DNA of 64,000 bases from Streptomyces atriruber (GTDB taxonomy: Bacteria; Actinomycetota; Actinomycetes; Streptomycetales; Streptomycetaceae), in NCBI RefSeq assembly GCF_001418325.1, contig NZ_LIPN01000096.1, forward strand, positions 41,494-105,493. The letters run 5' to 3'. Shown one piece after another: positions 35,476 to 43,832 of this stretch (within the stretch, counting starts at the first letter, position 1; the number at the start of each line of letters is the position of its first letter). Position numbers and translations under genes: made by a program. Below the pieces are notes generated by a model. It made no database searches, had not been told where the DNA came from, and was given only the letters and a program-made list of their open reading frames with translations.

Positions 35476-36159
35476 ATGACCCGGGTGCTGGTGGTGGAGG
35501 ACGACGTGCAGCTCGTGAGGGCTCTCGTGATCAACCTCAGGGCGCGCAAGTACGGGGTCGACGCGGCCCCCGACGGAAGCACCGCGCTGCGCCTGACGGA
35601 GGCCCGGCAGCCGGACGTCGTCATCCTCGACCTGGGACTGCCCGACATGGACGGCATCGAGGTGCTCAAGCGCCTGCGGGGCCGGACGCGCGCGCCGGTC
35701 CTGGTCCTCACCGCCCGGCGGGCCTCCGAGGAGAAGGTCGTGGCGCTCGACGCGGGCGCCGACGACTACATCACCAAGCCGTTCGGCATGAACGAACTCC
35801 TCGCCCGGCTGCGGGCCGCCGTCCGCCGCACCGAACCCGTCGCGGTCGCCCGGGAGACCGCGGTGGTCACCACCGACGGCTTCACCGTCGACCTGGTCGC
35901 CAAGAAGGTCACCCGCGGCGGCCGCGACGTACGCCTGACCCCCACGGAGTGGCAGCTCCTGGAAATCCTCATCCGCCACCCGGGACGCCTCATTCCCCAG
36001 CGGCAGCTGCTCCTCGACGTGTGGGGCCCGTCCCACGGCACCAAGACCAACTACCTCCGGGTCTACATGGCCCAGCTCCGCCGCAAACTCGAAACGGACC
36101 CCTCCCGTCCACGGCACCTCATCACCGAGCCGGGGATGGGCTACCGCTTCGAGGGCTGA
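35476..36159 (+). CDS. kdpE: KdpE-type OmpR family response regulator
   Basis: A 227-residue response regulator: receiver domain with the acidic pocket near the start (VEDD), phospho-acceptor Asp in VIDLGLP-like VILDLGLPDMDG near residue 54, and Lys in TKPFGMNELLARL near 103. A C-terminal OmpR-type winged helix ends in LITEPGMGYRFEG. It lies 37 bases after kdpC. The sensor kinase gene kdpD, which normally lies here or adjacent, is absent from the locus, so the partner kinase must be encoded elsewhere or lost. Confidence 0.92.
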   Translation: MTRVLVVEDDVQLVRALVINLRARKYGVDAAPDGSTALRLTEARQPDVVILDLGLPDMDGIEVLKRLRGRTRAPVLVLTARRASEEKVVALDAGADDYITKPFGMNELLARLRAAVRRTEPVAVARETAVVTTDGFTVDLVAKKVTRGGRDVRLTPTEWQLLEILIRHPGRLIPQRQLLLDVWGPSHGTKTNYLRVYMAQLRRKLETDPSRPRHLITEPGMGYRFEG

Positions 36160-36177
36160 CCCCGCACGGGGCGGGCG

Positions 36178-36534
36178 TCAGGGGGCCGGGTCGGAGTCCC
36201 GCAGTACCGTTCGGATGAACTCTTCGGCCCCCGCGATCTGCTCCGCGTCGATCTCCACCTCCTTGCCGTCGGGGTGCCGCACGACGATGGAGAGGTTCGC
36301 GCGGCGCTGCTTGATCCAGAGCTGCGCGGAGGCGACCAGCGCGGCGACCGTGCCACTGCTGACCGTGGTGAGGACCAGCTCCGACACGGCCCCCATCTGC
36401 CCCGGCCCGGGGGCCTCGCCGCGCAGCCGGACCCGGCCGCGCAGGTCGTCCTCCCGCTGCAGCCAGGAGTGCAGGTCCCGCACCAGAGCCGGGTCGGAGC
36501 CTGCCGGACCACTGACCTTGATCTGTATGGACAT
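36178..36534 (-). CDS. EACC1-like effector-associated protein
   Basis: A 118-residue protein matching the pattern I recall for the 'effector-associated constant component 1' (EACC1). It has beta-rich N-terminus MSIQIKVSG, an SWLQREDDLRGRVRLRGEAP segment near residues 23-42, PGQMGAVSELVLTTVSSG near 44-61, one helix, and a final IVVRHPDGKEVEIDAEQI strand pair. EACC1 proteins are small constant members of predicted bacterial conflict systems that also carry a caspase, protease or other effector and often a STAND NTPase. Both partner types occur further along (39207, 43833). It is convergent to kdpE and divergent from glucokinase. No catalytic residues are evident. Confidence 0.75.
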   Translation of the reverse strand: MSIQIKVSGPAGSDPALVRDLHSWLQREDDLRGRVRLRGEAPGPGQMGAVSELVLTTVSSGTVAALVASAQLWIKQRRANLSIVVRHPDGKEVEIDAEQIAGAEEFIRTVLRDSDPAP

Positions 36535-36642
36535 CACCGCATCCGTCCCACGTCCGCACGGACGTCTCGTCATACTGTGCCCCACGACAACTCGGTCCGT
36601 ACGGGGGGGAATTGGACCGACCCGGAGCGAAGTGGTGAGGCA

Positions 36643-37680
36643 GTGCGTACAGCGGTGGCCGCGTTCGACGTGGGTGGTACCAATTCCCGGCTGCGCGGCG
36701 GCCGGGCCGGAGAGCCGGACTGCACCGAGCTGAAGGTGCGGACCGCCGACCACCCGTCGCTGGGGGCCCTGTTGACCTCCTGCCTGGACCAGGCGGGCCT
36801 GCGCCCCGAGACCGTGGTGCTCGCCGTCGCCGGGCGCGTCCCCGCGCACGGCGCCGTGCAGATGACGAACCTTCCGCACTGGCCGGTGTTCGAGAGCGCC
36901 GCGTTCGCGGCCGAGCACGGCATCCGGCTCAGCGTCGTCAACGACATGACCGCCACCGCGCACGGCATGGCGGACCTCGGACCGGACGAGGTGCGCCCGC
37001 TCACCCACCACGACGCCGCCTTCCGCGCGGACGAACTCCTCGCGGTCTCCGTGGGCAGCGGTGTGGGCAGCGCCCTGCTGGACGGGCACGGGGTGGTGCG
37101 CACCTCCGAGTCGGGACACGTCGCCTGGCAGCCGGTGGACGAGTTCGAGGCGGGGTACCTCGCCTTCCTGAGGTCCGGGAGCGGAGGGCTCGAAGGGGTC
37201 GTCACCGTCGAGGAGTCCATCGGCGGCCTCCGCGGCTTCGACCGGATGTACGACTACGTGTGTCACGCCGCGCCGCCCGCCCCCGAACTGCACGACCGGG
37301 TGGCCGAGGCGCGCAGGACCGGCTCGGCCGTCGCGCCGTTGATCACCGCGGCGGCGCTGGCGGGCGACGCCCGCGCCCGTGAGGTGGTCCGGCTGTTCGC
37401 CGCCCTCTTCGGCCAGTATCTGCGCGGCGTGGTCCTGGTGTGCCTGCCCGCGGGCGGCGTCGTCACCCTGACGAGCGGAGTGCTGCAGGCGCCCGGAGTC
37501 GCGGAGTTCCTGTGCGGGGAGACGGAGTTCCTGGACCGCTTCGTCAGCCCGGGAGCCTGCCACCACGACCTGCTCGCGGAGGTCCCGGTGCGCCTCGCCC
37601 TCGACCCGCTGGTGGGCGTGCGGGGCGCCTACCGGCTGGCGACGCGGGACGCCCTGCGGGAGGGGCAGCAGGCCGACTGA
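36643..37680 (+). CDS. glk: Glucokinase (Glk family)
   Basis: A 345-residue Glk-family (hexokinase-fold) kinase. The N-terminal phosphate loop reads FDVGGTNSRLR (residues 8-18), the NDMTATAHG segment near 103-111 carries the catalytic Asp, and the ESGHVAWQP motif lies near 156. It is not the ROK-type glucokinase that is the main Streptomyces enzyme: the CxCGxxGC zinc motif is missing. It starts at a GTG without a strong ribosome-binding site. It is divergent from the EACC1 gene and convergent with glucose-6-phosphate dehydrogenase, so glucose to glucose-6-phosphate to 6-phosphogluconolactone is encoded side by side. Confidence 0.88.
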   Translation: MRTAVAAFDVGGTNSRLRGGRAGEPDCTELKVRTADHPSLGALLTSCLDQAGLRPETVVLAVAGRVPAHGAVQMTNLPHWPVFESAAFAAEHGIRLSVVNDMTATAHGMADLGPDEVRPLTHHDAAFRADELLAVSVGSGVGSALLDGHGVVRTSESGHVAWQPVDEFEAGYLAFLRSGSGGLEGVVTVEESIGGLRGFDRMYDYVCHAAPPAPELHDRVAEARRTGSAVAPLITAAALAGDARAREVVRLFAALFGQYLRGVVLVCLPAGGVVTLTSGVLQAPGVAEFLCGETEFLDRFVSPGACHHDLLAEVPVRLALDPLVGVRGAYRLATRDALREGQQAD

Positions 37681-37712
37681 GGGCGCCCGGCCGACCGGGA
37701 CACGGGCGCCCT
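37680..37712. terminator. Bidirectional hairpin between glk and zwf
   Basis: A 9-bp perfect stem (AGGGCGCCC / GGGCGCCCT) with a 15-base loop spans the whole gap between the convergent glucokinase and glucose-6-phosphate dehydrogenase genes, overlapping both stop codons. Confidence 0.65.
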
Positions 37713-39081
37713 AGAGCGGGGCGCACCACCCGCCGGCCCCCGGCAGCCCCGCCGACTCCTCCGGCCCCCACGACCCGCGCGGGTAGGGCAGCGGCGCATC
37801 CCGCACCTCCAGCGCCGGAGCCACGATGCGCCACGACTCCTCCACCGTCCGCATCGAAACGAACCGCCCCGTCCTGCCCTGGATCGCGTCCGCGAGCAGA
37901 TGCGTGTACGCCTCCCACGAGGTCCCGGACGCCTCCAGGTCGAAGTCCAGACCGACCGGCATCGGGCCGGGATCCGCCCCGGGTCTGCGGGCGTTGACGG
38001 TCAGCACGGCGCCGCCGTGGCTGCCGAGCCGGAAACGCAGGCGGGTCGGTCCCGGGTCCTCGTGGGTGAACCAGAGGCGGTGCTCGGCGGGCGCGAAGTC
38101 CACGACCACCTCGATCGCCGTCGCGGCCAGCCCTTTGCCGGAACGCAGCAGGAACGGCACACCCCGCCAGCGCTCGGCGTCGACGTCCAGGCGCAGCGCG
38201 GCGTACGTCTCCACCGTCGAGTCGCGGGCCACCCCCGCCTCCGCCCGGTAGCCCGCGTACTGACCGCGCACGAGCTGGCCGGGATCCACCGGGCGCACCC
38301 GGGCGAGGGCCTGCGCGATCCGCTCGCGGAAGGCCTCCGCGGTGCCGTCCGCGGGGGGCTCCATCGCCACTATCCCGACGAGCTGCAGCAGATGGCTCTG
38401 GACGACGTCACGGACCGCGCCGATCTCCTCGTACAGCGATCCCCGGGTATCCACGCCCCTGATCTCGCAATGCGTGATCTGCACCCGGGAAATGCTGTTC
38501 CTGTCCCACGCCGATTCGAGGAACGGATTGCAGAAACGAAAAGCCAGGAGATTCTCGACCGCTTCCTTGCCGAGGTAGTGATCCATTCTCAGCACGCAGT
38601 CGGCGGAAAAGACTTTGAGCAGTGATTCGTTGAGCGTACGGGCCGAATCGAGATCGTTGCCGAACGGCTTCTCCACGAGCACGGACCCCGGGGGCAGGCG
38701 CACGGAGCCCATCGTCGCGATCGTGCCGGTGGCCTGCGGGGGCGGGATGCCGAGGAAGTACACGGGACGGTCCGCGTCGCGGACCGCGAGGGCCACGTCC
38801 GCCATCGTGCCGTGCTGTTCCGTGTCCCCTTCGATGTAACACGTCCTGGCCAGCAGCCGGTCCACCGTTGTGCCGTCCGAGGGGCCGCACATGTCGTGGA
38901 CCGCCGAGGCCACGAACTTCTCGAAGCCCTCCCGGCCGAGACCGGGCAGCCCGACGGCGACGATCAGGGGCGCGCACCGCTCCGACAGCGACAGGCGATA
39001 GAGGGCGGGCCACAGTTTTCGTCGCGCCAGATCTCCGGTCGCGCCGAAGAGAACCAAGGCATCTGACGATGCGTTCGTCAC
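37711..39081 (-). CDS. zwf: Glucose-6-phosphate 1-dehydrogenase
   Basis: A 456-residue enzyme of the G6PDH family oxidising glucose-6-phosphate with NADP. The cofactor motif FGATGDLARRKLWPALY is at residues 12-28, the EKPFGND segment near 136-142, and the substrate/catalytic motif RMDHYLGKEAVENLLAFRF near 160-178 with the catalytic His in DHYLGKE. It is somewhat shorter than the housekeeping enzymes (about 500) and is not linked to opcA or tal/tkt, so it is probably a second copy. It is divergent from the STAND NTPase gene. Confidence 0.93.
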   Translation of the reverse strand: MTNASSDALVLFGATGDLARRKLWPALYRLSLSERCAPLIVAVGLPGLGREGFEKFVASAVHDMCGPSDGTTVDRLLARTCYIEGDTEQHGTMADVALAVRDADRPVYFLGIPPPQATGTIATMGSVRLPPGSVLVEKPFGNDLDSARTLNESLLKVFSADCVLRMDHYLGKEAVENLLAFRFCNPFLESAWDRNSISRVQITHCEIRGVDTRGSLYEEIGAVRDVVQSHLLQLVGIVAMEPPADGTAEAFRERIAQALARVRPVDPGQLVRGQYAGYRAEAGVARDSTVETYAALRLDVDAERWRGVPFLLRSGKGLAATAIEVVVDFAPAEHRLWFTHEDPGPTRLRFRLGSHGGAVLTVNARRPGADPGPMPVGLDFDLEASGTSWEAYTHLLADAIQGRTGRFVSMRTVEESWRIVAPALEVRDAPLPYPRGSWGPEESAGLPGAGGWCAPL

Positions 39082-39159
39082 GCACCCTCCTCAGGGAGAA
39101 CCCGACGCCCGCGAGAATACCCAAGCCACCCGTCCTGGACACCTCTCGCAACCTTCCGC

Positions 39160-39206
39160 AAGCCGTATAATTCGCCCCACTTGGCTTGACCCACGGGGGT
39201 GGATCC
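39160..39206 (+). promoter_or_regulatory. Candidate promoter of the STAND NTPase gene
   Basis: TATAAT at 39166-39171, unusual in this GC-rich DNA, is followed by GCCCCAC and then the GGGGGTGG ribosome-binding region of the GTG at 39207. A 15-base window from 39166 is 11/15 identical to one at 36571-36585 upstream of glucokinase. No good -35 hexamer is seen. Confidence 0.4.
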
Positions 39207-41540
39207 GTGTCAGCAGGGGAAATCCATGGAACGGCCGCGGGGGCGCCGTCGCGCGACGCGCCCGCGACCGGATCGCAGACCAGCTGGGAGGGGCTCCGCA
39301 GGCTGGTGGACGAGCGGACGGACCGGCGGCCCGGCCGGGCCGCGCCGGGGGCCGAGGAGCGCCACGGGCCCAGGGTCGGCTCGGTCGACGAGCTGTCGCG
39401 GGCCGTCACCGACGACCCGGAGTTCGGCCGCAGGCTGATCGAGCGCCTGCTGCGGTTCCAGCCGGCCGAAGCGGGGTCCCCGGACCGGCCGCCCCTCCCG
39501 GTGCCCCATCAGCTGCCGCTGGACCGCCCGGGGTTCGTGGGACGCGAGAGCGAGCTGGCCGAACTGGACCTGCTGCTGTCGGAGCCCCAGAAGGCGGGCC
39601 CCGACACCGCCGTGATCTCCTCCGTCGGCGGAGCTCCCGGAGTGGGCAAGACGGCGCTGATGGTGCACTGGGCGCACCGCTCGCGCGACGCGTTCCCGGA
39701 CGGGCAGCTCTACGTCAACCTCCGGGGCTACGGACCGGGCATCCCGCTCGAACCCGCGGAAGTCCTCGCCGACTTCCTGCACGCGCTGGACGTGGCCCCG
39801 CCCAAGGTGCCGCAGGAACTCGAACCGCGCGCGGCGATGTTCCGCACCCTGCTGCACGAGCGCAAGATGCTGCTCCTCCTGGACAACGCCCGCAACACCG
39901 CGCAGGTGTTCCCCCTGCTGCCGGGCAGCGCCACCTGTGTGGTGATCGTGACCAGCCGGAACCGGCTCCAGGGCCTGGTCGGCAACTACGGCGCGCGCAG
40001 CATCCGCCTGGACACGCTGAGCGAGCGGGAGTCCGTCGAGCTGCTGACCGGCATCGTCGGCGACGACCGCGTGCTGCACGAGCGCGGCGCGGTCGAGGAA
40101 CTCGCGGCCGGCTGCGGTCATCTGCCGCTGGCCCTCAGCATCGTGGGCGAGCGGGTCGCGGCGTATCCGCAGTGGCCCATCGCCGACCTCCTGGAGGGCC
40201 TCGGCGACGAGCGCCACCGGCTCGACACCTTCGCCGCGGACGTCGAGGACACCGGAGCCGAACAGCGCGAGGTGCGGGTCGCCTTCTCCTGGTCGTACCG
40301 CGCACTGGGCGCCGGCAGCGCCCGCTGCTTCCGCATCCTCGGCCTGCATCCCACCGGCGAGTTCAGCCTGCTGGCCGCGGCCGCCGCGACCGGCGACTCC
40401 CGAGCGCGCACCAACGTGTACCTGCGGGGCCTGATCGACTGCCATCTGCTCGAACAGGTCGCGCCCGACCGGTTCCGCTTCCACGACCTCATCCATGACT
40501 ACGCCGCCGAGCGCGCGTACGAGGAGGAGTCCGAGGAGTCCCGCGAGGAGTCCGTCCGGCGCTGCCTGCTCTGGTACCTGCACACGGCCGACGAGGCGAA
40601 CCGGCAGCTGATGCCCCACCGCCGCAGGATCGACCTCGACGCCCTGCCTGAGCGGTGCGAACCGCTCCGGTTCGCCGACGGAGCTGAGGCCCTGACGTGG
40701 TGCGACACCGAGCGGACCCATCTCATAGCCCTCGTGCGGCAGGCCGTGCAGTACGAACAGGACGCCATCGCCTGGCAGCTGCCCGTCGTCCTGTGGAGCT
40801 TCTTCAACGTGCGCAAGCTCATGAGCGACTGGATCGTCACCCACGAACTGGGGCTGCGCGGCGCGCGCCGCTCCGGCTGCCTCAAGGGCGAGGCCTGGAC
40901 GCTGAACAGCCTCGGCAACGCCTACCGCGGCACGCGGGAGTTCGAGAAGGCCGTCGAGGTCTGGGAGCAGGCGCTGGCCATCCGCCGCCGGATCGGGGAC
41001 AAGTACGGCGAAGGGACCTCGCTCAACAACCTGGCGGGCGCACTGCGGCGGATGAACCGCATCGAGGACTCGATCCGCTGTTCCAACGAAGCCCTGGCCA
41101 TCCACCGGGAGATCCGGGACCGCTGGAACGAGGGCATCGACCTCAACAGCCTCGGCACCGCCCACCGCGACCTCGGCCGGATCGACGAGGCGATCAGCTG
41201 CTGGCTCCGCGCGCTCGGCATCCAGCGCGAGATCAAGGACCTGTTCGGCCAGGGCACGTCGCTCAACCACCTCGGCGAGGCCTACCGCACGGCCGGGCGC
41301 GACGACGAGGCCGTGGCGACCTTCGACGAGGCGCTGCAGATCAGGCGCTCCTTCGGGGACGAGCCGGGGGCCGCGGCGACCGCGGTCAACCTGGGCGCGA
41401 CGCTGGCCGCCATGGGCCGCCCGAAGGAGGCCGCGGTCTACTACACCCTCGCCCTGAAGGACCTCGAACGGCTCGGCGATCCGCGCGTGGACGCCGTCAA
41501 GGAGGCCCTCCATGACCTGGCCGAACGCACCGCGCCCTAG
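39207..41540 (+). CDS. STAND (NB-ARC type) NTPase with TPR repeats, AfsR-like without SARP domain
   Basis: A 777-residue NLR-like protein. An N-terminal about 100-residue region contains the helical segment ELSRAVTDDPEFGRRLIERL (62-81), possibly an effector-associated adaptor. The NB-ARC domain has Walker A GGAPGVGKT (141-149), Walker B MLLLLDNA (221-228), IVTSRNRLQGL as sensor-1, and GHLPLALSIVGERV as the GxP motif; all look active. Five or six TPRs follow from about residue 560. It resembles AfsR family proteins but lacks the DNA-binding SARP head, so it should signal through protein partners. Caspase and EACC1-like genes in the same region are candidate partners. It is convergent with the trehalose-phosphate synthase gene (4-base gap). 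Confidence 0.9.
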   Translation: MSAGEIHGTAAGAPSRDAPATGSQTSWEGLRRLVDERTDRRPGRAAPGAEERHGPRVGSVDELSRAVTDDPEFGRRLIERLLRFQPAEAGSPDRPPLPVPHQLPLDRPGFVGRESELAELDLLLSEPQKAGPDTAVISSVGGAPGVGKTALMVHWAHRSRDAFPDGQLYVNLRGYGPGIPLEPAEVLADFLHALDVAPPKVPQELEPRAAMFRTLLHERKMLLLLDNARNTAQVFPLLPGSATCVVIVTSRNRLQGLVGNYGARSIRLDTLSERESVELLTGIVGDDRVLHERGAVEELAAGCGHLPLALSIVGERVAAYPQWPIADLLEGLGDERHRLDTFAADVEDTGAEQREVRVAFSWSYRALGAGSARCFRILGLHPTGEFSLLAAAAATGDSRARTNVYLRGLIDCHLLEQVAPDRFRFHDLIHDYAAERAYEEESEESREESVRRCLLWYLHTADEANRQLMPHRRRIDLDALPERCEPLRFADGAEALTWCDTERTHLIALVRQAVQYEQDAIAWQLPVVLWSFFNVRKLMSDWIVTHELGLRGARRSGCLKGEAWTLNSLGNAYRGTREFEKAVEVWEQALAIRRRIGDKYGEGTSLNNLAGALRRMNRIEDSIRCSNEALAIHREIRDRWNEGIDLNSLGTAHRDLGRIDEAISCWLRALGIQREIKDLFGQGTSLNHLGEAYRTAGRDDEAVATFDEALQIRRSFGDEPGAAATAVNLGATLAAMGRPKEAAVYYTLALKDLERLGDPRVDAVKEALHDLAERTAP

Positions 41541-41544
41541 CAGC

Positions 41545-43023
41545 TCAGCGCCTGTGCCGGTCGTCCCTCACCTCCGCGAGATCGGTGAGCTGGGCCCGCA
41601 GCCAGCTCTCGGGCGAGGAGTCCGCAAGCGGCGCCCGCATGCGAAGGGCCCGCGCGGCACGCTCCTCGCGCGGCATGGCGAGCGCCCGCGCGAGCGCCGA
41701 CGCGGTCGCACGGACATCGCGCGGATCGTCGATCACGACGGCCCCCGCGCCGAGCCGCTCGGCGCTCCCGGTCCGCGCCGACAGGACGACCGCCCCGTCC
41801 CGCCGGTTCGCCAGCACCCCTTCCTGGGCGACCAGATTCATCCCGTCGTGCACCGAGTTGACCAGCAGGACGTCGTACTCCCGCAGCGCGGCCATGGCCC
41901 GCACCCGGTCCTCGTCCCAGTGGACGGTGAGCACGCCGGGGAAGTCCCGCTGGATGTCCGCGACGGCCTCCCGCACGCGGGCCGCGTACCAGGCGTACTC
42001 GGGAACCGTGGGCCGCGAAGGCGTCAGACAGCACACGAACCTGACGCGGCGTCGCAGCTCCGGGCGCTCGGCGAGGAGCAGCGCGAAGGCCTCGAAGCCC
42101 CGCAGGACGTTCTTCGCCGGATCGAGCCGGTCGACGCGCAACAACAGCCGCGCTCCTTCCCGCATCCCCCGGAAGACGCCGGACCAACGGTCCGCCTCCG
42201 GTGTGCCGAACACGCCGGACAGGTACTCCCGGTCGGGCGGTGCCGGATAGCGGCGGACCAGCGTCCGGCCACCGGCGTGCCGGACGATTCCGTCCGTCGG
42301 GTCGACCTCGTGTCCGGCCTCCGCGGCGAACCGCAGGAAGGAGTCCGCCCAGCGCTCGCACTGGAAGCCGAGCACGTCCGCCGCGAGCATGCCCCGCAGG
42401 AGCAGCCCACGGGCCGCGCCCGGCAGCGCGGCCAGGGCCGACGGGGCCGCGAACGCGGCGTGCAGGAAGAAGCCAACGGTCTGGGCGGGCAGCCGGGCGC
42501 GCAGGAACCCGGGGGCCGTCGCGAACTGGTAGTCCTGGAAACAGACGACGGTGCGGGGATGGCAGCGGGCCGCGGCCGCCGCGGCCACGGCACGGTTCAC
42601 CTGCTGGTACGCCCGCAGCGCGGCGCCGTCGCCGAGTGGCCCGGCGCCGGGGCCGTCGGTGCCCTGCGGAAGGTCCGCCCAGAGGTCGTGCAGTGCGTAC
42701 CAGAGGCCGCGCACGCCCGCGTCCTCGTAGTACCGCCGGTAGTCCGCCGCCCGGAAGGGCACCGGCCGGAATCCGTAACCGAGCCCCAGTCCGGCGAACC
42801 GGCCGTCCCGCGAAGCCCTGCGGTCCTCGTCGCTCACCGACGGGGCCAGCCAGCAGACGTCCCCGTCGACCGCGCGCGCGGCGCGGTCGAGCAGCGCCGT
42901 CACGCTGCCCGTGCGACGCTCCGGGGCGAGGCCTGACGGGGTGGACCGGAACGTCACGGGGCCCCGGTCGGAGACCAGGACCACATCGGCCGTACGCGCC
43001 TCCCGCGCGGGCCCAGCGGCCAC
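41545..43023 (-). CDS. Trehalose-6-phosphate synthase (GT20 family)
   Basis: A 492-residue GT20 glycosyltransferase. Family motifs include VVLVSDRGP at the N-terminus, TVVCFQDYQFATAPGFLRAR near residues 160-179 (the usual HDYHL position is QDYQF), LLRVDRLDPAKNVLRGFEAF near 300-319, and VHDGMNLVAQE near 400. The HDYHL to QDYQF change removes a His that contacts substrate in canonical OtsA, so specificity may differ or it may be pseudo-glycosyltransferase-like. It starts at a GTG 2 bases after the SIS-domain gene stop and is co-transcribed with it. Confidence 0.88.
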   Translation of the reverse strand: MAAGPAREARTADVVLVSDRGPVTFRSTPSGLAPERRTGSVTALLDRAARAVDGDVCWLAPSVSDEDRRASRDGRFAGLGLGYGFRPVPFRAADYRRYYEDAGVRGLWYALHDLWADLPQGTDGPGAGPLGDGAALRAYQQVNRAVAAAAAARCHPRTVVCFQDYQFATAPGFLRARLPAQTVGFFLHAAFAAPSALAALPGAARGLLLRGMLAADVLGFQCERWADSFLRFAAEAGHEVDPTDGIVRHAGGRTLVRRYPAPPDREYLSGVFGTPEADRWSGVFRGMREGARLLLRVDRLDPAKNVLRGFEAFALLLAERPELRRRVRFVCCLTPSRPTVPEYAWYAARVREAVADIQRDFPGVLTVHWDEDRVRAMAALREYDVLLVNSVHDGMNLVAQEGVLANRRDGAVVLSARTGSAERLGAGAVVIDDPRDVRATASALARALAMPREERAARALRMRAPLADSSPESWLRAQLTDLAEVRDDRHRR

Positions 43024-43025
43024 CG

Positions 43026-43691
43026 TCAGCCCCGCGTTCCGTCGGGCGGGGCGTTCAGGATGTCCCGGGAGCGGCCCCTTCCGGTGCCCAGGGCGAGAGC
43101 CAGGGAGTGCACGAGGCCCAGGTGGACGGTCTCGACCACGCCGTACACGTCGCTGTCGACCAGGAGCGGCACGTCGACCAGCGCGGCGGCGCTGCCGCCC
43201 GAGCCGCCGAGCAGCCCGACCGTGCGCACGTCGCGCGCCCGCGCCGTCTTGAGGCCCTCCAGGATGTTCGGGGAGTTGCCGCTGACGCTGATGGCCACCA
43301 CGACGTCGCCCGGCGTGAGCAGACGGGCCAGCTGCTCGGAGAAGACGCGGTCGTAACCGATGTCGTTGGCCAGGGCGGTGAGCAGCGGTGTGTTCCCGGT
43401 GAGCGCGTGCGTCCGCAGACCGGCGGCCTGGGGCCCCGAGGTCATGGCGAGGTCGCACGCCAAGTGGCTTGCCGTGGCCGCGCTTCCGCCGTTGCCGATC
43501 GCGTAGAGACAGTTGCCGCTCGTCCGGACCGAGTCGAACAGCCGGACGGCCGAGGCGAATTCATTGGGTTCCACCGCGAGGGCGGCATCGGCCACCAGGT
43601 TCTGGAACGCCGTACAGACGGCGGAGGCCCGGTGCGCACCGCCCCCGCCGTCTAACTCGTCCGCGTTGTCCCGCACGCCCGAGCGCCCCAT
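43026..43691 (-). CDS. SIS-domain sugar-phosphate isomerase, GmhA-like
   Basis: A 221-residue SIS-domain protein. The sugar-phosphate motifs AIGNGGSAATASHLACDL (about 68-85) and ISVSGNSPNILEGLKTAR (about 132-149) match sedoheptulose-7-phosphate isomerases of the GmhA/DiaA type. It is the first gene of a unit with the GT20 synthase. GmhA would feed heptose-phosphate synthesis, but no other heptose genes are near, so the substrate is open. The ATG at 43691 has a GGGGG site upstream. It is divergent from the caspase gene. Confidence 0.88.
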   Translation of the reverse strand: MGRSGVRDNADELDGGGGAHRASAVCTAFQNLVADAALAVEPNEFASAVRLFDSVRTSGNCLYAIGNGGSAATASHLACDLAMTSGPQAAGLRTHALTGNTPLLTALANDIGYDRVFSEQLARLLTPGDVVVAISVSGNSPNILEGLKTARARDVRTVGLLGGSGGSAAALVDVPLLVDSDVYGVVETVHLGLVHSLALALGTGRGRSRDILNAPPDGTRG

Positions 43692-43832
43692 GGCAACCCC
43701 CACCAGTCACAGCCGACTTCGGATTCGTCAGCATGCCCGAAACCTCGGACAGCGGTAAGAGCGCCGCCCCTCAGATGAGTTGCCTCGGTATCATTTGGGC
43801 AGCGCGGCGCGGGGCGGTATGAGGGGGACGAA

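Noticed and set aside
39207..41540. AfsR/SARP antibiotic regulator
   Set aside because: The N-terminal winged-helix and BTAD domains of SARP regulators are missing; only the NB-ARC and TPR parts are present.
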